From Deltaproteobacteria bacterium (lineage in GTDB: Bacteria > Desulfobacterota > DSM-4660 > Desulfatiglandales > Desulfatiglandaceae): a DNA stretch of 5,531 bases. The stretch is from NCBI GenBank assembly GCA_011051075.1, contig DREN01000159.1:1-5531 (forward strand), read 5' to 3'. Under the pieces are notes generated by a model. The model was not told the DNA's origin. It did no database searches and was given only the letters and a program-made list of their open reading frames with translations. Below are positions 1-5,531 of this stretch, piece by piece. How positions within the stretch are numbered: position 1 is the first letter of the stretch; every line of letters starts with the position of its first letter. The translations under genes were made by a program, and so were the position numbers.

Positions 1-211
1 AAGGCGGGCGCCGGCTGATTACCTGTCCCTTATACTCAATGGTTCCCCGTCTCGGTTTCAAGATCCCGGAGATCGTCTTCAGGGTGGTGGACTTTCCGGT
101 CCCGTTGGATCCAATCACCGAGACCACTTCACCCTGATCCACATCAATACTCACCTGAACCAGGGCCTGAAGCTGGCCGTAGTAAACGTCGATTTCCCTA
201 ACCCTGAGCAT
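1..211 (-). CDS. livF: LivF-type ABC transporter ATP-binding protein (partial, N-terminal 70 residues)
   Basis: This is the second ATPase subunit of a branched-chain amino acid type ABC importer. It works at the cytoplasmic face of the inner membrane as a dimer with LivG. Only the first 70 codons are in the window; the C-terminal part, with signature, Walker B and H-loop, lies beyond the left edge. The visible protein opens MLRVREIDVYYGQLQAL, has the ABC A-loop tyrosine pair around residue 10-11, and a Walker A motif GSNGTGKST at about residues 34-42, followed by LKTISGILKPRRG, which is typical of LivF. The ATG is chosen because it matches the family N-terminus and has an AAGGAG ribosome site 7 nt upstream. 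The gene starts inside livG (14-bp overlap in another frame), so the two are probably translationally coupled. LivF rather than LivG is inferred from gene order and the short loop after Walker A. Confidence 0.93.
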   Translation of the reverse strand, partial: MLRVREIDVYYGQLQALVQVSIDVDQGEVVSVIGSNGTGKSTTLKTISGILKPRRGTIEYKGQVISRRPP

Positions 212-929
212 CCAGGAACTCCTTGCCCAGATAGGCCTCAATCACCCCCTGATCCTTCACCACCTGTTCAGGGGGGCCTTCGGCGATCTTCCGTCCATAG
301 TTGATAACGATGACACTTTGTGAAAGGGCCATGACCCCGCGCATGACATGCTCAATCATGAGGATACTGACCCCCTTTGAGTTCACCTGCCTGATAAGGC
401 TTATCATTTCATCCACCTCTGTGGCATTCAACCCGGCCATTACCTCGTCCAACAACAGGACAAGGGGGTCTGTGGCCAGGCACTTTGCCAGCTCCAGCCT
501 CTTTCTCATGGGGAGGGGCAGCCCCTGGGCCTCGGTGTTGGCCATGCTCCCGAGGCCTGCCATATGAAGAATCTCCATGGATTTCTTCTCAGCAGCGGAA
601 ATAGACCTTTCGCCAATAAGAGCTCCTATCATCACGTTGTCCAGGACCGAAATGGTCAAGAAGGGTTTAACGATCTGGAAGGTGCGGGCAAGGCCCATCT
701 GGCAGATGGCATGGGGCTTCATGCCCGTGACAGCCTGACCTTTGAACAGAACTTCACCCAGATCAGGCGGGGAAAATCCGCTGAGGCAGTTAAATACCGT
801 TGTCTTCCCAGCCCCGTTAGGACCGATGAGGCCCAGGATCTCCCCCTCCTTCAGCTCAAAGGAAAGGCTGTCAACTGCGGTGAGGCCGCCAAAACTCTTT
901 GTAAGATGGTTTACCTTCAGCATGCTCAT
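198..929 (-). CDS. livG: LivG-type ABC transporter ATP-binding protein
   Basis: ATPase subunit of the branched-chain amino acid type importer, 243 aa, close to the usual LivG length of about 250. Visible motifs: Walker A GPNGAGKTT at 36-44, Q-loop in ARTFQ with Gln85, Walker B VLLLDE at 157-162 with catalytic Glu162, D-loop-like AGLN at 165-168, and H-loop His194 in MIEHVM. The LivG-specific insert after the Q-loop (KPFLTISVLDNVMIGAL) is present. The signature loop is odd: where LSGGQ-like sequence is expected it reads LPLPMRKRLELAK (137-149), with no glycine. The start is the ATG at 929, 10 bp after the livM stop, preceded by GAGGGA; a second in-frame ATG two codons later (923) is also possible. 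The C-terminal codons contain both the ribosome site and the start codon of livF. Acts with LivF on the LivH/LivM permease pair. Confidence 0.96.
   Translation of the reverse strand: MSMLKVNHLTKSFGGLTAVDSLSFELKEGEILGLIGPNGAGKTTVFNCLSGFSPPDLGEVLFKGQAVTGMKPHAICQMGLARTFQIVKPFLTISVLDNVMIGALIGERSISAAEKKSMEILHMAGLGSMANTEAQGLPLPMRKRLELAKCLATDPLVLLLDEVMAGLNATEVDEMISLIRQVNSKGVSILMIEHVMRGVMALSQSVIVINYGRKIAEGPPEQVVKDQGVIEAYLGKEFLDAQG
219..224 (-). promoter_or_regulatory. Ribosome binding site of livF, inside livG
   Basis: AAGGAG on the minus strand lies 7 nt before the livF ATG (211). It sits inside the last codons of livG (Lys-Glu). This strong site fixes the livF start and explains how a gene overlapping its neighbour by 14 bp is translated. 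Confidence 0.8.
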
Positions 930-939
930 GGCCCGTCCC

Positions 940-1911
940 TCACTTCTTGTCCGCCGAATTGAAGATCCACTGGGATGCCCCCTTCAGATACACGATTATC
1001 CCCCTGGGCATGAAAAGGACCACTAATATGGCAAGTATTCCGTACAGGATCAGGTGTAAACCCTCAAGACCCCCTTTGGCAAAATATGCCCTGGATATCT
1101 CAGAAAGGGGTGTCAGGATGAAAGAACCGATTACAGGTCCCAAGACCGTGCCCATGCCACCGATGATCGGCCTCATAATCAGTTCAATGGAGAGCGCCAT
1201 GCCGAAGAGGGTGGCAGGGTGGAGGTAGAATATATAGTTGGCGTAAAAGGTGCCTGCCAGGGCGGTCATGAACGCGGAGATGGCAATGGCGATCATGGAG
1301 TATTTGAAGGTGTTGACACCGAGGGCCTCGGCAGCGTCTTCATCCTCCCTTGTTGCTATCATGAACCTTCCAAGTCTGGAGGTCTCAATCAGGCGGACCA
1401 CGATCATTGATACCACCATGAAACCCAGAGAGATATAGTAGTAGGGCATGTTTCCCCGGAACTGGAAGTTGATGAAGGAGGGATTGAAGTCCAGAAATAT
1501 CCCTGAAAAGGAGCCGAGGGCCTCTATGTGGGACACAATAAGCCTGGTTATCTCTGCAAATCCGATGGTCAGGATAACGAAGTACACTCCCCGCAACCCG
1601 AACCTGAAGCCCAGGTACCCCATGCACAGAGCAACTGTCATGGAGAGCAGCCCCCCAGCTAACATGCCTATCCAGGGACTGATACCCCAGGTCTGCGCCA
1701 GAAAGGTGGAGGTGTAAGCGCCGATACCCACATACAGGGCATGCCCCAGGGAGATATGCCCGGTATAGCCGGTGAGCACGTTCCAGGACTGGCCCAGATA
1801 TGCATAGTAGAAGATCATCACGAATATGCCCAGGGTGTACTTGTCAAGCCACAGGGGAAGGGCAAGGATCAGAGCCAGCGCGGCAGCCATGAACATATAG
1901 AGCCTGTTCAT
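940..1911 (-). CDS. livM: LivM-type branched-chain amino acid ABC transporter permease
   Basis: Integral inner-membrane permease of 323 aa that forms the translocation path with LivH. The sequence is strongly hydrophobic with about eight to ten likely membrane segments. Family hallmarks are visible: NVLTGYTGHISLGHALY followed by VGIGAYT (44-67), the cytoplasmic EAA-like coupling loop REDEDAAEALGVN (188-200) followed by SAFMTALAGTFYA, and GGMGTVLGPVIGS (251-263). The C-terminus MPRGIIVYLKG matches the usual MPxGLxG-type ending. The length is normal for LivM and longer than LivH, which separates the two permeases. The ATG at 1911 overlaps the livH stop in an ATGA junction, so the genes are co-translated. 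Two more in-frame ATGs fall within the first eight codons. No sign of truncation or frameshift. The substrate is not predictable: this family carries branched-chain amino acids but also urea, amides, aromatic compounds and other amino acids. Confidence 0.96.
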   Translation of the reverse strand: MNRLYMFMAAALALILALPLWLDKYTLGIFVMIFYYAYLGQSWNVLTGYTGHISLGHALYVGIGAYTSTFLAQTWGISPWIGMLAGGLLSMTVALCMGYLGFRFGLRGVYFVILTIGFAEITRLIVSHIEALGSFSGIFLDFNPSFINFQFRGNMPYYYISLGFMVVSMIVVRLIETSRLGRFMIATREDEDAAEALGVNTFKYSMIAIAISAFMTALAGTFYANYIFYLHPATLFGMALSIELIMRPIIGGMGTVLGPVIGSFILTPLSEISRAYFAKGGLEGLHLILYGILAILVVLFMPRGIIVYLKGASQWIFNSADKK

Positions 1912-2777
1912 CTCTTACCCCCGAAAAGACCGTGTGGCTTAAACAGCATGATCACCACCAGGATCCCAAAACTGACAAGATGTTTCATGGTGGCAGGAAG
2001 CCAGAGGGCCGAGAGGGACTCGGCCAGCCCCAGGATAAGTCCGCCGAACAGGGCGCCCAGGAGGTTCCCCATCCCCCCGAGGATAACGACCACAAAGGCT
2101 ATGAGGGTGAAGTCGTGTCCCAGGTGAGGGGTAACGGGCATCAGGGGGAGGAGCAGGGCCCCGGCCGCGCCCGTGGTGGCAGCACCCAGGGCAAAGGAGA
2201 TGTTGTTGATCCTGTTGACCTTGATACCCACCAGGATTGCCCCTGTGCGGTTATCAGCCGCAGCCCTGATCGACTTGCCCAGGTTGGATTTCTTCAGGAA
2301 CAGGAAGATGCAAAGGGTGAATAAGATGGCAAGGCCGAAGGCCATGAGCCTTGAAACGTCGATCGTGGCAGATCCAACCCGGATCGCATCCAGGCCCAGG
2401 GCGGTTTCAGGGCTGCGATGGTCCGGCCCCCAGAAGAGGAGGGCCATATTCTCAAGGATCAGACCCAGGGAGACCAGCGGTACCACCTGCATGGCCTCAG
2501 GATAGTCGATGATACGGTTTACGATGGTGGACTGAACCAGGTATCCAAGGGCGAAGATAACAGCCGCCACAACCATGAGGGACAGATAGGGATCGATACC
2601 GAACAGGGTCAGGATCCAGAAGGACACGTACATGCCCATGACTATCATCTGGCCGTGGGCAAAGTTGATCACTCCCATGACCCCGAAAATCAGGGACAGG
2701 CCCAGGCCGATGAGCCCGTATATCCCTCCGGTGAGAAGCCCCTGGATACCTAATTGCAGTGCAAGATCCGCGTTCAA
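1908..2777 (-). CDS. livH: LivH-type branched-chain amino acid ABC transporter permease
   Basis: Integral inner-membrane permease, 289 aa, partner of LivM; the length is typical of LivH. Hallmarks: GLGLSLIFGVMGVINFAHGQ (24-43), the EAA-like cytoplasmic loop RAAADNRTGAILVGIKVNRI (171-190) that docks on the ATPase subunits, and VILGGMGNLLGALFGGLILG (231-250) near the C-terminus, ending FKPHGLFGGKR. The start is a TTG at 2777. It is chosen because the family alignment begins here (NADLALQLGIQGLLTGGIYGL) and a GAGGGG ribosome site lies 6 nt upstream, while the next ATG, at residue 34, would remove the first membrane segment. It follows the binding protein gene after only 2 bp and overlaps livM by 4 bp, so it is clearly part of the same transcript. 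Nothing is broken or missing. Confidence 0.96.
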   Translation of the reverse strand: MNADLALQLGIQGLLTGGIYGLIGLGLSLIFGVMGVINFAHGQMIVMGMYVSFWILTLFGIDPYLSLMVVAAVIFALGYLVQSTIVNRIIDYPEAMQVVPLVSLGLILENMALLFWGPDHRSPETALGLDAIRVGSATIDVSRLMAFGLAILFTLCIFLFLKKSNLGKSIRAAADNRTGAILVGIKVNRINNISFALGAATTGAAGALLLPLMPVTPHLGHDFTLIAFVVVILGGMGNLLGALFGGLILGLAESLSALWLPATMKHLVSFGILVVIMLFKPHGLFGGKR

Positions 2778-2779
2778 TT

Positions 2780-4072
2780 CTATCCCCTCTCCCAGAGTTG
2801 AGGGGCAGGAAAGACGATTTTATCAGACTGGGCGAATTCCTTTGGAGCCACGATCTTCACCCTCTTCAGAGGATCTGGATCGGGCTGGACCTGGATCAGG
2901 CCCGTCATGGCGCCTATGTTGTCTCCCCTTTCATTGAACTGAACCGGCCCGCCGAGAACCGGAGGATCCTTGTAATAGGTCTTATGGAGGGCTTTCAGCA
3001 ACGCCTCCGGTTTCGTGGATCCTGCCCGCTCAAGGGCGTCCGCAAGGACCAGGACACCGGTGTAGGCATAGGCGCTGTTGGTATCGAGATACTTACCGTA
3101 GGCCTTGAGAAAGGCCTTGTTGGCCTGCTTGTATACGGGGCTGGAAGGATTTATCCAGGGAACGTTTATGAGTACGTACAGAATCAGATCGCCGAGGTCC
3201 TTTATGACCTCCGGTTCATACCAGCCCGGCGAGCCAGGGCAGAAGATCCCCATAAGCTCTACCCTCTGCTTGTAGAGTTCCCTGGTCAGGATAACGCTGT
3301 CGCCTGGACGGGACACCGGGAAAATGATGTCCGGTTTGGCTGCCTTGATCCTGGCCACCTCTGCGGAGAGGTCGTGTATCCCCAGGGGGTACTGAATACG
3401 CTCCACTATCTCTATGGGCAGACCGGACTTCCCTAAAAACTTGATAAACCCGCCGGACATGCCCTTACCAAAGGCGTCGGCCGTATTGGTCACCACCGCC
3501 CGTTTCGGCATGACCTTCTTTTCCTTTGTGACCATCTTGAGGTACTTTACGGCACCTCCCACAAGCCCCTTGGCCGTAATAAATACCCTGAAGGTGTACT
3601 TGTACCCCTTGCGGGTGATGGCGTCCAGGGCCGCCACGTCCATGACAAAGGGGACCTGGCGCTGTTCACACAGGGTGGCGATGGCCATGGCAACGCCGCT
3701 CTGAAACGGACCTGTCAGCATGACGGCGCCCTCCTTTATGAGCCTGTCGGCCTCCTGGCGTCCCACCTCGGGCTTGGACTCTGAATCACCAAGGAGGAGC
3801 TTCAGCTTGGCCCCGTCCATGGACTTGATACCGCCCATGGAGTTGATGTACTCGGCGGCCAGCAGGTTTCCCCTTCGCTGCCCCTGCCCTATCATGGCCA
3901 GGGGGCCGGTTGCAGGCTGGACAGAGCCTATCTTGATCGGGGCAGGCTCCGCCCTCAACAGGGTGGGCACACCGAACGATGTGAGAGAGAGTCCCAGACC
4001 GGCCGCACCTGAGACTTTGATAAAGGTCCTGCGGTTCATTCCCTTTACATTCTGGTCTTTCCTGTCCATCAT
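2780..4072 (-). CDS. LivK/LivJ-like ABC transporter substrate-binding protein with Tat signal
   Basis: Periplasmic solute receptor of the importer (Leu/Ile/Val-binding family, Peripla_BP_6-like), 430 aa from the chosen start. The N-terminus has a twin-arginine motif, NRRTFIK with the Arg pair at 14-15, a hydrophobic stretch (VSGAAGLGLSLTSFGVPTLL) and a likely cleavage near LRA-EPA around residue 41, so it should be exported folded by Tat. The mature part opens PIKIGSVQPATGPLAMIGQG and continues with RRGNLLAAEYINSMGG, the classic first lobe; LTGPFQSGVAMAIATLCEQR is the usual ligand-contact and helix region. The frame stays open upstream to an ATG at 4168, but the start at 4072 (or the adjacent ATG at 4069) is preferred: AAGGAGG lies 4 or 7 nt upstream and the Tat signal begins here. 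First gene of the tight transporter block; livH follows after 2 bp. The ligand cannot be deduced; branched-chain or other amino acids, amides or aromatic acids are all possible. Confidence 0.93.
   Translation of the reverse strand: MMDRKDQNVKGMNRRTFIKVSGAAGLGLSLTSFGVPTLLRAEPAPIKIGSVQPATGPLAMIGQGQRRGNLLAAEYINSMGGIKSMDGAKLKLLLGDSESKPEVGRQEADRLIKEGAVMLTGPFQSGVAMAIATLCEQRQVPFVMDVAALDAITRKGYKYTFRVFITAKGLVGGAVKYLKMVTKEKKVMPKRAVVTNTADAFGKGMSGGFIKFLGKSGLPIEIVERIQYPLGIHDLSAEVARIKAAKPDIIFPVSRPGDSVILTRELYKQRVELMGIFCPGSPGWYEPEVIKDLGDLILYVLINVPWINPSSPVYKQANKAFLKAYGKYLDTNSAYAYTGVLVLADALERAGSTKPEALLKALHKTYYKDPPVLGGPVQFNERGDNIGAMTGLIQVQPDPDPLKRVKIVAPKEFAQSDKIVFPAPQLWERG
2784..2789 (-). promoter_or_regulatory. 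Ribosome binding site supporting the TTG start of livH
   Basis: GAGGGG on the minus strand is 6 nt upstream of the TTG at 2777 and overlaps the last codons of the binding protein gene. It supports the non-ATG start, because no ATG exists near the family N-terminus. Confidence 0.7.
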
Positions 4073-4252
4073 GAATCCTCCTTCCATGTTGCAGGTTGAG
4101 GTTAGTTTTGCCAACACCAAAAATTGAGAAACCACAGCCACAACCCTGACCCAGAAAAACAGCCCCATTCCTCCCTGAGACCGTTCTGCCCTTTGGACCT
4201 GAATGGAATTATCCGAAAGGGTCAGGGAGATTCACAGGGTTTCCGGCCGGGT
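4073..4252 (-). other. 180-bp intergenic gap with competing inverted repeats, between enzyme and transporter genes
   Basis: No gene is supported here. On the transcribed (minus) strand the segment CTCCCTGACCC (4229-4219) can pair with either of two downstream segments: TCAGGGAG (4178-4171, 8 bp) or GGGTCAGGG (4152-4144, 9 bp). A third pair, CCATTC (4206-4201) with GAATGG (4170-4165), lies just before a run of five T (4159-4155). All loops are long (about 30-66 nt), so none is a convincing Rho-independent terminator. No convincing sigma-70 or sigma-54 promoter is seen. The gap could hold an attenuator, an mRNA processing site or a weak internal promoter that uncouples the binding protein from the enzyme; it could also be plain leader sequence. 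Confidence 0.35.
4077..4083 (-). promoter_or_regulatory. Strong ribosome binding site of the binding protein gene
   Basis: AAGGAGG on the minus strand is 4 nt before the ATG at 4072 and 7 nt before the adjacent ATG at 4069. It is the best Shine-Dalgarno match in the window. It decides the start against the longer open frame (4168), and its strength fits the high expression usually needed for a binding protein. Confidence 0.8.
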
Positions 4253-5260
4253 TTAAGCAGACCCTACGGCGGATCCTCCCAGTTCAACCGGGGTGCCCAT
4301 CCCCTTTTCAAGGGCCCTGCCATATACGTAGTGGGCCGAAACCAGATCTTCAACCGCGAGACCCAGAGATTCGAACAGGGTGATCTCGTGCTCAGATGTT
4401 CGTCCCTCCACCTTCCCCAGGAGAATTTCACCAATCTCCCCATGAATATGGTCCTCATCGATCGCGCCCTCGTTTTGAGGAATCAGGAAGTCACCTGCCT
4501 CCTTCAGGGTTGATTCCCTTTTATCCACAAACAGCCGGGATCTGACAACCGTCTTGGTGTCCAGCTCACGGCCCGCGGGTGTGCACGATCCAACAGCGTT
4601 GATGTGGGCACCCTCCGAGATCATATCTGAAAAAAGGACCGGCTCACGGGCCGGTGTGGCGGTACAGATAATATCAGCCCCTTTAACGGCCTCCCTGGCA
4701 GTGTTCATGGCCTCCACAACGATCCCGTGCCGGCGGCTCTCCCTTTCCGCGAACTCCCTGGCATGTTCAAGGGAAAGACTCCACACCCGCACCCGCTGGA
4801 CAGGCCGCACCAGGAGCATGGCCTCAAGGTGCATGCGGGCCTGGGTCCCTGAACCTATGACGGCCAGGTCCCCGGCGTCTTCCCTGGCCAGGAGCCTGGT
4901 GGCCACTCCCGAGGCTGCGGCCGTACGGATGGCCGTAATCTCGCCACCTTCAACCATTGAAAGGATCTGGCCGTGTTCGGTTTCAAACAGGATTACAACC
5001 CCTGTATGAGACTCGTACCCGCTCCCCTGGTTATCTGGAAAGACGGTGACCACCTTCAGGCCCATTATCCCGGACTGCTGCAGGCACCCGGGCATCATCC
5101 CCAACAAACCTGTGCCGTCCGGAAGCCACATGACCGAGCGCACGGGTAAGACCGCGGCCCCCCCTGACACGATCTTGAAGGCGTGATCCATAAGCTCCAA
5201 GCACTCGTCCATGGGCAGGAGCCTCCGCACCTCTGACTGGTTGATTATAAGCGCCTTCAC
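4253..5260 (-). CDS. Ornithine cyclodeaminase / mu-crystallin family NAD(P)-dependent enzyme
   Basis: Cytosolic Rossmann-fold enzyme of 335 aa, full length for the family (about 310-350). Members include ornithine cyclodeaminase, archaeal-type alanine dehydrogenase, ketimine or pyrroline-2-carboxylate reductases and SbnB-like opine-type dehydrogenases. Visible: the family N-terminus (SEVRRLLPMDECLELMDHAF), Arg41, Lys69 in GLKV, Arg112 in ITAIRTAAAS, and the dinucleotide-binding loop VIGSGTQA (134-141) followed by ARMHLEAM; the HINAVGSCTPAGREL segment (219-233) lines the active site. At the usual catalytic Asp of ornithine cyclodeaminase and alanine dehydrogenase (GGDCPGKTE-like) this protein reads GSCTPAG, so an exact activity should not be assigned. 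The start is a GTG at 5260, chosen by family alignment; only a weak AGGCGG-like site precedes it. It is co-directional with the transporter genes 180 bp downstream, suggesting it acts on the imported compound. Confidence 0.9.
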   Translation of the reverse strand: MKALIINQSEVRRLLPMDECLELMDHAFKIVSGGAAVLPVRSVMWLPDGTGLLGMMPGCLQQSGIMGLKVVTVFPDNQGSGYESHTGVVILFETEHGQILSMVEGGEITAIRTAAASGVATRLLAREDAGDLAVIGSGTQARMHLEAMLLVRPVQRVRVWSLSLEHAREFAERESRRHGIVVEAMNTAREAVKGADIICTATPAREPVLFSDMISEGAHINAVGSCTPAGRELDTKTVVRSRLFVDKRESTLKEAGDFLIPQNEGAIDEDHIHGEIGEILLGKVEGRTSEHEITLFESLGLAVEDLVSAHYVYGRALEKGMGTPVELGGSAVGSA

Positions 5261-5319
5261 TGCCGAATACCCGCCTGACCCAGGGGATGGTCACCGGTTT
5301 TTATGAAGGTTTAAGATGA

Positions 5320-5340
5320 AAACCACGCAAAAACGTGTTT
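5320..5340. repeat. Small dyad in the putative 5' leader of the enzyme gene
   Basis: CACG (5324-5327) and CGTG (5334-5337) flank a 6-nt CAAAAA spacer, and AAA/TTT pairs outside them extend the symmetry across a one-base bulge. It lies between the candidate promoter and the GTG start, about 20-30 nt downstream of the expected transcription start. It may be an operator half-site pair or a small mRNA hairpin; it is short enough to occur by chance. Confidence 0.3.
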
Positions 5341-5358
5341 ACGGAAAAGTGGTCTGAA

Positions 5359-5387
5359 ACAGTAAAATCTGCCATATCCATTGTCAA
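5359..5387 (-). promoter_or_regulatory. Candidate sigma-70 promoter for the cluster
   Basis: On the minus strand a perfect -35 box TTGACA (5387-5382) is followed by a 17-nt spacer and TACTGT (5364-5359) as -10, which matches TATAAT at only three positions, including the first T, the A after it and the last T. Transcription would start near 5352 and give a leader of about 90 nt before the GTG at 5260. The sequence around it is AT-richer than the coding DNA, as expected of a promoter. A weaker alternative further upstream is TTGCCA (5459-5454) with TATACC (5434-5429) and a 19-nt spacer. Confidence 0.5.
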
Positions 5388-5470
5388 GGAAAAAGCTGGG
5401 TTTCAAGGGCGGTCAGGATTTTGTCGGAGGTATAGAGTTTCAGATAATGATTTTGGCAAGGCCAGAGGGA

Positions 5471-5514
5471 GGAATCGGAGTAAGTCGTACCCATAGTACG
5501 TCGTCGACGATTCC
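5471..5514. repeat. Nested 44-bp inverted repeat near the right edge
   Basis: The outer arms GGAATCG (5471-5477) and CGATTCC (5508-5514) are perfect 7-bp complements. Inside them CGTAC (5486-5490) and GTACG (5496-5500) form a second perfect 5-bp stem around the loop CCATA. The two stems are separated by unpaired stretches of 8 and 7 nt, giving an almost symmetric element. No T-run follows on either strand, so it is not a standard terminator. It could be an extragenic palindromic repeat, a regulator site or the edge of a small element continuing beyond the window. Confidence 0.4.
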
Positions 5515-5531
5515 GACCGATAACGCAGTCC

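Noticed and set aside
1385..1627. Minus-strand 80-codon frame inside livM
   Set aside because: It is in another frame of a well-supported permease gene, and the peptide (MHGVPGLQVRVAGS...) has no membrane or domain character.
2759..3436. Long plus-strand open frame (225 codons) opposite the binding protein gene
   Set aside because: It lies wholly antisense to a gene with clear family motifs, has no recognisable domain and no good ribosome site; it is a shadow of codon bias in GC-rich DNA. The other plus-strand frames opposite the liv and enzyme genes are rejected for the same reason.
4129..4146. Possible sigma-54 type promoter before the binding protein gene, from TGG-rich words in the gap
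   Set aside because: The GG and GC doublets do not fall at the required 24/12 spacing, and no TGGCAC-N5-TTGC pattern is present.
4243..4250. CCGGCCGG palindrome just after the stop codon of the enzyme gene, considered as a terminator
   Set aside because: The stem has no usable loop and is not followed by a T-run on the minus strand; it is a short self-complementary word only.
5447..5531. Plus-strand open frame starting ATGATTTTGGCAAGG and running off the right edge
   Set aside because: Only 28 codons are visible, there is no well-placed ribosome site (GGAGG is about 16 nt away), the peptide is not recognisable, and it runs through the nested inverted repeat.
1..5531. Search for mobile elements, tRNA/rRNA genes, CRISPR arrays, toxin-antitoxin or defence genes
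   Set aside because: No transposase, repeat array, tRNA-like fold or defence-family protein is seen on either strand; nearly the whole window is explained by six metabolic and transport genes.

Overview
The window looks like ordinary bacterial chromosome: moderately GC-rich, densely coded, and entirely minus-strand. It holds one gene cluster, read from right to left: an ornithine cyclodeaminase/mu-crystallin family enzyme, then a Tat-exported ABC substrate-binding protein, then the LivH, LivM, LivG and LivF parts of a branched-chain amino acid type (HAAT family) ABC importer. LivF is cut by the left edge of the window. The gene style suggests a Gram-negative bacterium of the former Deltaproteobacteria (Desulfobacterota, sulfate-reducing or syntrophic type). 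The reasons are the twin-arginine signal on a LivK-like binding protein, the LivG with a non-canonical signature loop, and the large Liv cassette paired with a catabolic enzyme. This placement is an inference from style, not from a marker gene.

Layout: 5261-5531 is non-coding as far as can be seen. It has a candidate sigma-70 promoter (consensus TTGACA, 17-nt spacer) reading into the cluster, a small dyad in the putative 5' leader, and a 44-bp nested inverted repeat near the right edge. The enzyme gene (4253-5260, GTG start) follows. A 180-bp gap (4073-4252) with several competing inverted repeats but no clear terminator separates it from the binding protein gene (2780-4072). From there on the transporter genes are tightly coupled: a 2-bp gap to livH (TTG start), a 4-bp ATGA overlap to livM, a 10-bp gap to livG and a 14-bp overlap to livF.

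Working model: the binding protein captures an amino acid or amino-acid-like solute in the periplasm, LivH/LivM form the membrane channel, and LivG/LivF hydrolyse ATP to drive import. The co-directional upstream enzyme is an NAD(P)-dependent member of a family that acts on amino acids, cyclic imino acids or opine-like compounds, and may process the imported compound. The real substrate cannot be read from the sequence. I see no mobile element, CRISPR, RNA gene or evidently new system. The most useful second looks are the enzyme's replaced catalytic aspartate, the signature loop of LivG, and the unexplained dyads in the two non-coding gaps.
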